From: Astragalus membranaceus
Taxonomy: Eukaryota > Streptophyta > Magnoliopsida > Fabales > Fabaceae
Direction of reading: 5' to 3'
Assembly: GCA_039519185.1 (NCBI GenBank)
Contig: CM076846.1
Location: 182,451,068-182,515,067 of the forward strand
Length of the DNA stretch: 64,000 bases
Part shown: positions 30,844 to 42,511 of the stretch, one piece after another
Layout: every line of letters starts with the position of its first letter
How positions within the stretch are numbered: the first letter of the stretch is position 1
Translations under genes and position numbers: made by a program
The notes under the pieces: model-generated
What the model was told of the DNA's origin: nothing
What the model saw: the letters and a program-made list of their open reading frames with translations, nothing else
Database searches by the model: none

Positions 30844-31766
30844 CCTGCATCAGATTCCAAAGCTGTTACACTTTGTTACTTCATTGCTTGTAATGAGACT
30901 TAACTCATTTGTCTCTTTTCTTAGCCTATATAAAGCACGAATTTCTGAGTGCTTAGGATCATCTTAGGCTATTGTAATACTACTCAAAGTTTACTCCTAA
31001 GTTTTATGCAATTCACTTTCTTCATATTAAGTTCTTGTTCTTTTTAATTCTTGCACTTTACATTCTTGTAACTTTACTTTCTGTTCTTTATTTTCCAGCA
31101 CCTTTATATTCTGCACTTTACTTTTTGTCATTTACATTCCAAGTCATTTACATTCTATCATTTACAATTCCGCAATTTACATTTTCGTCATTTATCTTTC
31201 TTGTCATTTATCTTTCATGTCTTCTTCTTGTTCTGGAGTGGCCCAATAGGCCCAACGAGACAGTCCAGCGCAACCTGCGGCAAGGGGGTGCTGCGCGCAG
31301 CAACCAGGTGCAACATGGGCCAGCGGCCCATTCGAGCAAGGCCGGCCCAATTCGGCCCACGCAAGGCGTGCTCCGCAAGACACGCCAACGGCCAGGGCGC
31401 CCCTATCACTATAAATACATGGCAGAGCTCCATAATCAGGTATGTTTTACTCACCTTGTGAATCCTGCCCGAGCGTCACACTGACTTGAGCGTTGGAGTG
31501 CCTTTGCAGGTACCACCCGCGTGCGGCTTACCACTCGGTCCTTCATCCCAGCGACCGAGCAGAATCATCAGCAACAACCCATCGTATTGATCAGGTACGA
31601 TCAATTGGCGGCCACAGTGGGAGGCCCGAGCGCTGTCCTACTTCGACTATGGCTCCACACGGAAGACCACCCCAGACGCGGGCATCGACCATGCTGGTTC
31701 AGTGACCTAAGATGTTGGACGACCTAAAGAGCAGGGACGATCCAAAGACGCTTAAACGAATTTAAG

Positions 31767-32722
31767 CACAAAAGCTGGTCGCCCGTGAGCGACCCAGAAG
31801 GTCTGCCTAGCTCGGAGACCATAATTTCGCCCACGTTCACCCGATGGGGGCGTGTGAGCATGCGTTGGAAAGCTGAGAAGTAGAGCTACAGCTTTCGTGT
31901 TGAAGTCAAAATCACACGGGCGTCCTACACCCTTTTCTGGTCGTTCAAGTGGGACGCACAAAAGCTGGTCGCCCGTGAGCGACCCAGAAGGTCTGCCTAG
32001 CTCGGAGACCATAATTTCGTCCACGTTCACCCGATGGGGGCGTGTGAGCATGCGTTGGAAAGCTGAGAAGTAGAGCTACAGCTTTCGTGTTGAAGTCAAA
32101 ATCAGATTCGGGCGTCCTACACCCTTTTCTGGTCGTTCAAGTGGGACGCACAAAAGCTGGTCGCCCGTGAGCGACCCAGAAGGTCTGCCTAGCTCGGAGA
32201 CCATAATTTCGTCCACGTTCACCCGATGGGGGCGTGTGAGCATGCGTTGGAAAGCTGAGAAGTAGAGCTACAGCTTTCGTGTTGAAGTCAAAATCAGATT
32301 CGGGCGTCCTACACCCTTTTCTGGTCGTTCAAGTGGGACGCACAAAAGCTGGTCGCCCGTGAGCGACCCAGAAGGTCTGCCTAGCTCGGAGACCATAATT
32401 TCGTCCACGTTCACCCGATGGGGGCGTGTGAGCATGCGTTGGAAAGCTGAGAAGTAGAGCTACAGCTTTCGTGTTGAAGTCAAAATCAGATTCGGGCGTC
32501 CTACACCCTTTTCTGGTCGTTCAAGTGGGACGCACAAAAGCTGGTCGCCCGTGAGCGACCCAGAAGGTCTGCCTAGCTCGGAGACCATAATTTCGTCCAC
32601 GTTCACCCGATGGGGGCGTGTGAGCATGCGTTGGAAAGCTGAGAAGTAGAGCTACAGCTTTCGTGTTGAAGTCAAAATCAGATTCTGGCGTTCTACACTC
32701 TTTTCTGGTCGTTCAAGTGGGG
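31767..32722. repeat. Tandem array, five units of about 192 bp
   Basis: Units start CACAAAAGCTGGTCGCCCGT at 31,767, 31,957, 32,149, 32,341 and 32,533 and are nearly identical, which points to recent amplification. Each holds CACGTTCACCCGATGGGGGC and TAGAGCTACAGCTTTCGTGT. Confidence 0.95.
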
Positions 32723-32734
32723 CGCCCGACCTAC

Positions 32735-33147
32735 AGCGAGTGCCACCGAGTTGGCCCAAGCGAGTGTCACCGAGTTGGCACAATCAAGCGCCATCGAAGT
32801 GGCCCAAGGGTTTGAATAACCCACAAAGCGTAGGTCGACGAGCGACCTACATCGAGCGCCATCGAAGTGGCCCAAGGGTCAGAATGACCCACAATCAAAC
32901 GTAGGCCGCCGAGCGACCTACATCGAGTGTCACCGAGTTGGCACAATCAAGCGCCATCGAAGTGGCCCAAGGGTCAGAATGACCCACAATCAAACGTAGG
33001 CCGCCGAGCGACCTACATCGAGTGTCACCGAGTTGGCACAATCAAGCGCCATCGAAGTGGCCCAAGGGTTTGAATATCCCACAAAGCATAGGTCGTCGAG
33101 CGACCTACATCGAGCGCCATCGAAGTGGCCCAAGGGTCAGAATGACC
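32735..33147. repeat. Second tandem array, about 95-bp units with variants
   Basis: Blocks GAGCGACCTACATCGAG, CACCGAGTTGGCACAATCAA and GCGCCATCGAAGTGGCCCAA repeat in several combinations. Two adjacent units start at 32,911 and 33,006. Short inverted GGTCG/CGACC pieces recur in each. Confidence 0.85.
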
Positions 33148-33737
33148 CCTTTTAGTCTTGGGATTGTGGGACTAATCCAATGATAGACCCATAAACAATC
33201 CCAAGTCTAAACTCTATTTTATTAAAATTATATTCTAATTTAATCCCATCATTTTCAAAGTTTCATTCCAAATATCAAAACGAAGTACCGAAAGGAGAAG
33301 TTTTGATATTAGAACTATGGGATTAAACAAGGGAAACAAAACGTGAGAATAGTTTTGGGACCTTTGGGAAAAAAGAGGCTTGTACTTAAGGGGTCTTGAC
33401 AATAATCAACCATGAGAATAGGTTTTGATTATTGTTTCTAGGCACACTTTTATATTCCGAGAGGAAATAAGAGTTACCATTGAATGCCTTGTCCTTAGAA
33501 ATACAATTTCATATAAAATAGGGAATGGATGAGGGGTTGTGAGTTCATTATATCATTGTGAAGAAACCACAATCCTAGGACACTTTTATTTATAAATTAA
33601 AACCCAAAATAATCATCTATTTCTACTAAATCATTCCTTTTAGCTAATCACCACCGAAAACGAAATCGGTAATTACAAAGTCTCTGTGGGATCGATATTT
33701 TTACTACGCGATAGAACCGTGCACTTGCGTCCTATCA

Positions 33738-35130
33738 GACATCTAACCCCCTTTTCCCGTTTAGTCAATTCATGTCGCCACGCTACCATAAGAAACTGTT
33801 CAACCCCAATTACAAAAGATTCCTTCAAACCCGCTCTTCTCGAATATAACCGATCATACACCCAATCACGATTAAATTCATACAAACTCATCTACACGCA
33901 TTTAAGAAAACGTGTTAGATTCCCTTAACATTCCCAATAATCTATCAAGTTAGTGGCATTGATATGATCTCAGTGGAGATGATTTCGAGCCGAATATGGG
34001 GGTTAAGTTCAGATTAGACAAAACCCTTTTCCATATAAGTAGTGTAGGATCGAAGTTATTTCTAACTCCCAACCTTAAAATTGTTAGTATCGCCTCGCAA
34101 TTATCTCAATGGAGATGATTTCGAGCAAAATATAGGGGTGAGGGACGACATCACCTCACCCTTTTCCATCAACAACACACAGTCATCTAACCTAGGGTTC
34201 ATGAAAACAACAATTAATTTATTTTGAAAACTATCCGTTATGAGATTGAGGTCCGGTGCGGTACGTGGTTCGGTGACGGTGCGCACTCCGGTGCGGTTGT
34301 GAGACTTTCAAACACCAACAATTTCAATCCTAAACCATTTCAACTTCAATTTCAATAACTAACTTCAATTTCAACTATTAATTTCAATTTCAATAACTAA
34401 CTTCAATTTCAACAAACAACAATTAAACACTTTTCAATTAAACAACTTCAATTTCAACAAACAATTTCAATTTCAATTTCAAATTTTTATCCTACACAAT
34501 TTCTATAAATCCTAAACCTAATCCTAAAACCTAAAGCACAATTCCAATTTCTACCCAATTTCAATTTCTAATCCTAAACACAATTTCAATTTCTACCCAA
34601 ACCTAAAACCCTACCCAAACCACAATCAACAATATCATAAAACCTAATCCTATTTTCTTCTTTCAAAACAACAATATCACAAAACTAAATTCACTAAAAT
34701 TACCAAACAACAATATCACAAAACTAATTTTACAAATCCTAACAAAACAATATCATAAAAAATAAAAATCAGTAAAAATCAAAACCTCCAAAGGTAGAGC
34801 TCCGGTGGTGAAGAGGGAGAACTCCGGTGGTGGTGAAGAGGGCGAGCTCCGGTGGTGGCGAAAAGGGAGAGCTCCGGTGAGAGAGATGTTCGCGTAGGAG
34901 AGAGAGAGAGGAGAGAGGGTGACGTTCGCGTAGGAGAGAGAGAGGAGCGACGGCGACAGTTGGTTGTGGTGGTGTGGTGGCGGTGGTGTGGTGGCGGTGG
35001 TGTGGTGGTGTGGTGGTGTGGTGGTGGTGGAAATGAGAGAAGGGAGTTTGGGTTCGGGAGAGAGAAGTGTGAGGGAGTGAGGAGAAGAGCAAACAGAGAG
35101 AGAAAAATGTGGGATCTGATTCAATTTAAT
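33738..35130. other. CACTA 5' untranslated region, low complexity
   Basis: After the Athila C LTR the DNA returns to CACTA. It holds a (TTCAATTT)n-like stretch at 34,320-34,700 and a GGTGGT-rich stretch at 34,965-35,035 near what would be the transposase promoter. I see no coding region; the frames here are low-complexity products. Confidence 0.45.
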
Positions 35131-35456
35131 TGGGGTTAGCGACGGAATTTACGAGGGACCATTCCGTCGCTAATCCCTTCAAGCTAACCAAGACTAGAAC
35201 GATCAAAATAGTTAGCGAGGGACCCTTATTTCCGTTGCTAATCCCTTCGCTTTCCGTGCTGTTCTAATTTTAGATTCCCTCCTAACAGTTAGCGACAGGA
35301 CTGTTCCGTTGCTAATGCCCACAATTCCGTCGCTAATGATCAAAACAAACGAGGACCCTTATTCCCTCGCAAATTCCGTCGCTAATGTCACTTTTAGCGA
35401 GGGAACAGTATTCCCTCGCTACTGTCCCTCGCAAATGACAGTTTTTTTTTGTAGTG
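35130..35456. repeat. Right subterminal repeats of the CACTA element
   Basis: Repeated TTAGCGA(C/G)GGA and its inverse (CCGTCGCTAA, CCCTCGCTAA) run up to the terminal GTAGTG. Confidence 0.85.
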
Positions 35457-35459
35457 AAT

Positions 35460-35545
35460 GGAGTGACTCCTGAAGCCATAAGGCTAAAATTTTTCCCTTT
35501 TTCATTAAGGGATAAAGCCAGAGCTTGGTTTCACTCACTACCTAA
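35460..35545 (+). pseudogene. Athila B gag continuation, cut by the LINE
   Basis: It reads NGVTPEAIRLKLFPFSLRDK then ARAWFHSLPN, the Gag core continuing from 26,280. The frame is lost just after this where LINE text begins; the exact join within 35,530-35,575 is uncertain. Confidence 0.78.
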
Positions 35546-36912
35546 TGAATGCGGACCTCCAGTTAATCAATGGTCCTAGAGGTACTCAGGTTCCCTCTCA
35601 TACTCTTTATGCTGATGACATCAAGATTTTTTGCAGAGCTTCGCAGAAAAATCTCCATAATCTCCTCAACTTCTTTACTAAGTATGGTGAATCTTCTGGT
35701 CAGATTGTTAACTCTAGCAAATCTACAGTTCATTTGGGCGCCATTCCCAATACCCGGCAGCGTCGCATTGCCGATCTCCTGGGCTTCTCTATTGGACAGT
35801 TGTCGTTCACATACTTGGGTATTCCAATTTTCAAAGGTAAGCCTAAAGCTGTTTATTTAATGCCAATCGCTGACAAGATTAAAGCCAAGTTATCAGCCTG
35901 GAAAGCTTCCCTCCTCTCTATTGCCGGAAGAGCACAGCTGGTCAAGTCGGTTGTTCTAAGTATGTTAATTTACAGCTTCCTGATTTACAAATGGCCTTCC
36001 TCTCTGTTGAATACTGTGGATTCTTGGATTAGAAATTTCATTTGGTCTGGTGACGTCAGTCAGCGTAAAGTGGTTACTGTGGCCTGGCATAAGGTTTGTA
36101 GACCAACCGCTGAGGGGGGTCTGGGGATTAGGTCCCTCAAAGACACTAATAAGGCAGCCTGTCTTAAGCTTAGCTGGGAGCTAAGCATTTCCCAGAACAG
36201 CTGGGCTGTCCTGTTAAGATCGAGGGTCTTCAGAAATAATACTGCGATCTCTTATCATATCAGTTCTTCTTTGTGGGGTCATTTGCGTGATCATCTTTCC
36301 ACCATCCAAGAAAACTGCATTTGGCAAATTGGTAAAGGTGACTGTATCAACTTTTGGCTTGATCCTTGGATGTCGGCCCTTCTGGTAAAGCTTCTTAATG
36401 TCCCTGGGCATCGTCAGCTCTATCTCAAGGCCCGTGTTTGTGACTTCATTCAGAATGGTTACTGGTGTATCCCTGCTTCTCTTTCCAATATCTTTCCTCA
36501 GGTGGCTTCGCTCGTTCATGAAAAAGACCTGCCTTCATTTGACTCTCAAGATCAGCTGATTTGGAAAAACTCTACCGATGGTATGCTTACTTTTAAAACT
36601 GCTTATCTTTATTTCAGGCCTGTTGGGCAACCTAGTAAGTGGTTCAAGAATATTTGGCGAAGTGTTATACCTCCTTCCAAGTCTCTTCTTATGTGGCGTA
36701 TCCTCCAGCACCGTATGCCAACAGAGACGATTTTTGAAGTCTGTCTGCGCCCCTGGTCGAACCAAGTGCAGGATGTTGTTTCCGCTGCGGTTATTAACGT
36801 TTTCTGGGCTATTTGGTTCTCTCGGAATCAGATTCGTTTTGACAACAAGAAGATCTTGCACACTTACCTGAAAAACTTGATCATGGAAAATGTGAACATT
36901 TCTGGTAATCTC
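35545..36912 (+). pseudogene. LINE (L1-type) reverse transcriptase C-terminal part, truncated both ends
   Basis: A frame open for about 455 codons covers the end of a plant LINE ORF2. It has PSHTLYADDIKIFC (the YADD catalytic box near 35,608), FTYLGIPIFKGKPKAVYLMP, then KLSAWKASLLSIAGRAQLVK, WIRNFIWSGD, GGLGIRSLKDTNKAACLKL and a zf-RVT-like NIWRSVIPPSKSLLMWRILQ. The endonuclease and the first half of reverse transcriptase are missing, as expected from 5' truncation. The LARD LTR starts at 36,913 and cuts off the 3' end. Confidence 0.88.
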
Positions 36913-39663
36913 TGTAACACCCCTTTTTCTACCCATTAATTTATTTTCGTAAAATCAGAGTTTTCAAATTTTTAATACACCACAAGGGATGTCACACTTA
37001 CTTCGATGAACATCATACGCCAAATTACTCGTTTTTCGAAAACAGCCTTATAATACTTTCAAAATGTCATCGTCAATTAACATACAACTTCACAGCGGAA
37101 AATCCAACCATGTTTAATCATAAAAGGCATCTCAACTATGCAAGGCTCACAACAGTAAAATCCAACAACAACAATGGTCATAAATAACTTAAACAACGTT
37201 CATCCCTCCCCTAGTGTTACATGATCAGAGCAGACGACCCGACTCAGCTAGTGAAGGTACCTAGTCCTTCACTCGTGATCACCTGCACGTTACCGCATAG
37301 GGGTAACATTCAAACAGAAGGGTGAGTCCAATTCAATCCATATAATAAATCACATGATAAGCAATAAGTCAAGTCACAGCTCTAAAATATTCACATCACA
37401 ATCATCAATTACATCACTACAATAACTCATCACTATGTCATGTAGGCATATGAAATACAACCCACTCGCGGGCATATGCATGAGGTACCTTTTCACAAAC
37501 GTCGCTTAGCCATTATGGCCTCATCGTCACTTAGCCTTTTGGGCCTCAAAAACGTCACTGGGTTTATGCATATGGGGCATGAGATACTATGACATGCACC
37601 ACTCACAAACACACAATCACGGTCAACTATGTGACCCGTCAGTTACCAATTTGCCAAAACAAGAGGCACAACACCTGTCAATTCACAATTCACACACAAC
37701 AACGTCACTTAGCCTTTTAGGCCTTAACAACACTTAGCCTTTTTGGGCCTCAAATCGTCACTGGGTTTTTCATCGTCACTTATTCATAAACATCATCAAC
37801 TCAAACAATTCAACGTCACTTATTTTCATCGTCACTTATTCATAAACATCATCAACTCAAACAATTCAACGTCGCTTATTTTCATAAACATCATCAACTC
37901 AAACAGTTCAACGTCATTTACTAGCCACCAAGGGCATCATCGTCATCTACACGTAATTATCAACAACATTGGCCACTAAGGGCAAAAAGGTCATTTAACT
38001 AGCCACTAAGGGCATCATCGTCATTTACACATCATACTTAACAACATTGGCCACTAAGGGCAAAAAGGTCATTTAACTAGCCACTAAGGGCATCATCGTC
38101 ATTTACACATCATAATTAACAACATTGGCCACTAAGGGCAAAAAGGTCATTTAACTAGCCACTAAGGGCATCATCGTCATTTACACATCATAATTAACAA
38201 CATTGGCCACTAAGGGCAAAAAGGTCATTTAACTAGCCACTAAGGGCATCATCGTCAAAATCATCAATTTTGACACTAACACGTTAAAACCACTGGTTAT
38301 ACACGAAAGGGGATTTTTAAAGACGCCAAAACGATTTTTCAATGTCACAGCAACGACCACCGGGACAGCCACTTGGGCGCCCAGCATCCTTCAGAAATTA
38401 TAAGTTTTTATTTTTAAAAATGGGACACACAGATAGACAACTGAAAATGCTTCACAACGCTTTTTGAAACGTTCAAAACGGAAGTCCGAGTCAAAAGATA
38501 TAGCGAAAACAGTTTTCGAAAACATTTTGGGAACATCCTGAAAACTGGCGCCCTGGGCGCCCAGCGCCGAGGCACCTGGCGCCCAGCGCCCAGCAAAAAC
38601 GCAACACGCACACATGGGCGCCCAGCGCCCAGCGCCTGGCACCCAGCGCCTTGGCGCAACACGCAACACACGCACACGGGCGCTCAGCGCCCAGCGCTGG
38701 CACCCAGCGCTGGCACCCAGCGCCCAGCGCAACACACACACGCACGCACACGGGCGCTCAGCGCCCAGCGCAACAAACAGCAACACGCGCACAGCGCCCT
38801 TGGGCGCCCAGCGCCCAGCACAAACCAGCAACACAGTTTTCAGCACAATTTCAACATAAATAATTTTGTTTTCAGATTTTTATATGACCATTCACAACCC
38901 AATTTCCCACAACCCATGAACACATGTAAAATCATCAAAATCATCTATCCAACATCAACATTCAACAACATCCCAAGCATCAACATGGCGCCCTAGGCGC
39001 CCCCTAACATCAACACGAATTCTTCGAGCAACAATTTCATCCAACAACATGCCAAATCGAAATAATAACATGAAATTACACTTAACTCATATCCACGTCC
39101 TCGCTTGACCTTTAAACTCGGAAATTTTGCCTCTTAATTACAAGTTTGCCACCGTGTCTACTTATGTAGTCAGGCATCTGAGCGCCTGACTTTAAATGTC
39201 TAATTCTAATGTCATTTTTGCACTAGTGATAGGACCTATTATATAAATTGATAGGACATCCCCTTACCTCGAATTTGCAGAATAGAAGCCCTAGAGACGG
39301 TTACGATCGAAACCACAGCAAAACGCTCACGTCCCTTCCCTCTCCTTGGTTGTGCGACTTCCCTTCTCCTCTTCTCCTCTCCAACGGCGCCCTCCTTCTC
39401 TCTTTCTGTCTATTCTCAATTTTCGCAAATGCCAACAACACAACCCTAGCCTCACAAGACCTCACCACTTCGCATGTCACTTGGATCATGGGCTTGGGCT
39501 TTTCACTTAAGCCCAAGTCTAGCTAATTGGCGCCTTCATCTCCTAATACCACCTACACCATTTATTTAATATAATTTCGCTTAATTAAATTATATTCAAT
39601 TAATTAAAATAAATTCCTAAATACTTAATTAAATAAATTAATTAAATATTTTAGGGTGTTACA
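36913..39663 (-). mobile_element. 3' LTR (left) of the LARD
   Basis: It starts TGTAACACCCCTTTTTCTAC and ends TAGGGTGTTACA. Inside are a tandem array of about 78-bp units with CACTAAGGGCAAAAAGGTCA (about 37,920-38,260) and a stretch of GCGCCCAGCGCC repeats (38,540-38,830). The open frames within that GC-rich stretch are repeat artefacts. Confidence 0.85.
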
Positions 39664-42511
39664 ACTCTCCCCCACTTAGAATATTTCGTCCTCGAAATTC
39701 ACCTGTCAACGCCAACACTCTCCCTCTAAGGCCACCTAGACAACTAGTGCTATCTATCATGCTGATTATTATTGCTCTGATTACCGGCGGTAAGTGCTTG
39801 GGCGGCCGTCCCTCTTACTTGTTCAGCCAGGTAACTTCAAGCAGTAATAATCCGGCTCACTCTCTACTCCGCTGCGCCACTCCGATAGACTAACTTGCAT
39901 GCTATCTCACTCATCTATCCTCATGGGTACGCACACTAACAGCCTGCTAATGGTTTGGTTCTATGACAGCAGCATTACAACAACGCATTTTATCATCCCA
40001 GTCAGACTCCGGGATCATCTATCGCTCATCAACAATGGCCATAGGCCCGCAACAACAATTCAGCAATCTCAACAACGAAACCATGTGGGCCATTCAGCGG
40101 TACCCACGACAGAACATCAACACAACTTGGGCCATTCGTCGATACCCAAGACAATACAACAACGATGACAACAACAATATTAATATCAACATCATTAGTA
40201 ACAACATCGTCAACAACAGCAATATTAACAACTCAGTTACAACAATCAGGCACTAAGGCACCGACAACAGTTAACAATCGAAATAGGCACAACTCATAAA
40301 AATAGGGGCAGCGCATAAGTTAGGAATAGTAACAGTACTTTTCGGAACAGTGAAAGTAATTTTTAAAGACAGCAACGATGATTTTTCAGGAAACAACAAC
40401 AATTATCTTAGGAGGACAGCAGCAGTAGTTTTCAGAAAACATTTATTCTCCGGAAAAACAGCCAATATAGTTTTCGGAGAAACAGTAACAATATTTTTCA
40501 GAAAACAGCATCAACAATTTCCAGAAAACAGCAACAAAAGCAAAACAACGACAACAATAGCGTCAACAACATCACGAGAAAGTTTACCAAGTGCGTAAAT
40601 ATAGTAAGACAAATCACAAAAATCAGAGTGCTTGATCCTTAAATCAGTTTCAGAAAATTCAGAGAAAATAACAATTGTGTAATAGGACTTTATTATTTTC
40701 CAAGAGTTACAGCATGCTAGTATGGCAATGACACCAAAAACAATTTAGTGGACCAATATCCACAAAACACTTAGCCTAGAGCGTCAACATAGAAGTAAAA
40801 ACATGCTACAGCAAAAGTATTTACATAAAACTACACATCAACCGAACCAAATTAGTTTAAGCATTCATATGAACGTCTAGCATCAAAACTAACTTTAGGA
40901 AAACATATATCCATCCTCGGCAGACATTATCATTTTAATATTTTCAGAACTACTCAGGAAGAAGCAACCAAAGGAAATTTATCATAAAGACTCAAGTGCA
41001 CCATATCAAGCTTCACGTGGTATACACTGGATTAGAAATATAACTACTAACACAAAATCACGAAGACTCGGTACAGGCGATTTCGATTCATAGTTAAAGG
41101 CACATATACGAAATGTACAACCACACACATGCACAAAATACTTATTTAGAATTTTTCGACACGGAAAATAAGGCACGTTATAGGAACTGATTTTCTCGTT
41201 AGCTTAACTAGTTTGAATAAGGTATCCTCAAGAACATATGACAGTAAAAGCCAACTCAAGGAAGTGCAAAAAACAGTGCCAGTGCACATTTTAAATGTTT
41301 AAGGTTTCTCAAAATCACGTAGCACCCATTATGAAGAGTGCAACAGCTAGAACAAAATCAGGGAAAATTCAGCGTAGGAAATTATAGCTCACGGCCACGA
41401 AATAGTTCGCAAAGGTTCGGAGTTGGAAACATCACATGTTGAGGGAAATTAAGCAAAAGGCCAAATAGAGTAAAATACATGGGATACTAACAACAACATA
41501 AAATATAGTCCACTTTTCAAAATCATCTCACGGGGTTGTAGAAGTAGGAGAAGACAATAGTTGTAGCTTTCAAACCAAAACTTTATCATTTACAGCAGTC
41601 AAGAGAGTGCACACTGTAACATCAGTAAAAACTTTATACCTGGTCAGTGTCCATTTATTAAAAATAATTTCCAATGCCAAAGTCGGTATCCAACCGTAAA
41701 ATTGTTTAATAGATGTTTTCAAAAACATTTTCAGGAATCTCCTTACTTCCCAGGTTACAAAACCACACAGTGTAAATCAGGAGGCAAATACCAAAAAGAT
41801 TTTGTCTAAAATTCAAGCGCTCAATGTCAACCTCAAGAAGCATGGGAATTAGAGAATAATTCATGAGGACTCTAAACTCACAATCACTGCGTGTCAAAAA
41901 TAATCAGGGACACAGAGTAAAGAAAGATTAGCCGACTAACATGCATAAGTTGATTGGTAGCAATATAGCAAATTTAGCCCTTCAATAGAAAACAGCTACA
42001 AGTCAAGGGAATGGAAACTTAACATATTTAAGCGGGGACGTCATTACTCAGAGTGATCGAAACATTATTGCATGTTATCAACATAGTAACAACTTAAATA
42101 ATCAGCAAAACCATTTTTACAATACAATTAGCCTTAACATCAAGACATACCACAAAAGAGTTCATACAAGACCTAGTGTCGAAACAACTTTAAACCAGTC
42201 GAAACACACGTAAATATTAAACAACAAGGTAAGTTATTGAAAACCACACAAACGAAATCAGAATTCGTTCCACAAGAAAGTTAAAGAACAACAACCAACA
42301 ATAGGGACACAAAGTTCACACACGGAAATGCAATACAACACAAAGCACCAGTAGGGGCATCTCCCCCACTAGTTCACTTACCATTAGCAACTCTTGGCTT
42401 ACCTGCAACACAAATATTGGTCAGCACTTAAAAGACAACAGTTGGTCGTACACCGACACAACGACTCGACGACTTGGCCGGACGGACCAACCATTGCTCT
42501 GATACCACTAA
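39664..42511 (-). other. Interior of the LARD, non-coding
   Basis: No reading frame beyond about 100 codons and no Gag or Pol motif is seen on either strand. Part is rich in AAC triplets (40,140-40,260) and in GGAAACAGCAAC-like text (40,370-40,580). It presumably carries cis signals for packaging by an autonomous partner (inference). Confidence 0.6.
42496..42507 (-). other. Primer binding site of the LARD, minus strand
   Basis: The inverse of TGGTATCAGAGC, the initiator-Met-tRNA complement, lies four bases outside the right LTR and fixes the orientation. Confidence 0.88.

Larger units (their letters stand above)
31241..33147 (+). mobile_element. Tat D fragment inside the Athila C LTR
   Basis: The GC content rises sharply. 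A TATA-like CACTATAAATACATGG (near 31,405), GACTTGAGCGTTGGAGTGC and ATTGGCGGCCACAGTGGGAG (near 31,602) match the LTR end and primer region of Tat A. Coding is absent and the rest is tandem arrays. Both junctions (TTGTTCTGG/AGTGGCCC and ATGACCCC/TTTTAGTC) lack a duplication, so I treat it as a captured or deletion-joined piece. Confidence 0.6.
28861..33737 (+). mobile_element. Athila C: non-autonomous Athila-type element
   Basis: Only the last 14 bases of a 5' LTR (ending GCACTTGATCA) precede the Asp-tRNA primer site. The 1.6-kb interior has no gag-pol. It keeps Athila landmarks: the AGGCAA hairpin at 29,555, the AGGA hairpins at 29,671 and 30,465, and a purine tract GCATGGGGGAG before the 3' LTR (30,504-33,737). 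It interrupts TNP2 of the CACTA element. No clear TSD is seen, and TNP2 does not resume on the right, so a deletion accompanied or followed insertion. Confidence 0.8.
30504..33737 (+). mobile_element. 3' LTR of Athila C, expanded by foreign Tat DNA
   Basis: It starts TGATAAGTCCATTTTATGTG, ends TTGCGTCCTATCA, and is related to but distinct from the Athila B LTR. About 1.9 kb of Tat-type DNA (31,241-33,147) replaces a short piece that is present in the B LTR (near 25,225-25,257). Confidence 0.8.
26284..35456 (-). mobile_element. CACTA (CMC/En-Spm) DNA transposon, 9,173 bp
   Basis: The ends are CACTACAAAAAAAATGG on the left and, inverted, CACTACAAAAAAAAACTG on the right, with the 3-bp duplication AAT (26,281-26,283 and 35,457-35,459). 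Both subterminal zones are packed with TTAGCGAGGGA in both orientations, as is typical for CACTA transposase binding. Transposase genes read on the minus strand. An Athila insertion (28,861-33,737) and loss of most of TNP2 make it defective. Confidence 0.92.

Noticed and set aside
36214..36936. Minus-strand frames over the LINE
   Set aside because: They are shadows of the open plus-strand LINE reverse transcriptase.
38391..38863. Cys/Ala/Arg-rich frames on both strands
   Set aside because: They are translations of the GCGCCCAGC repeat in the LARD LTR.
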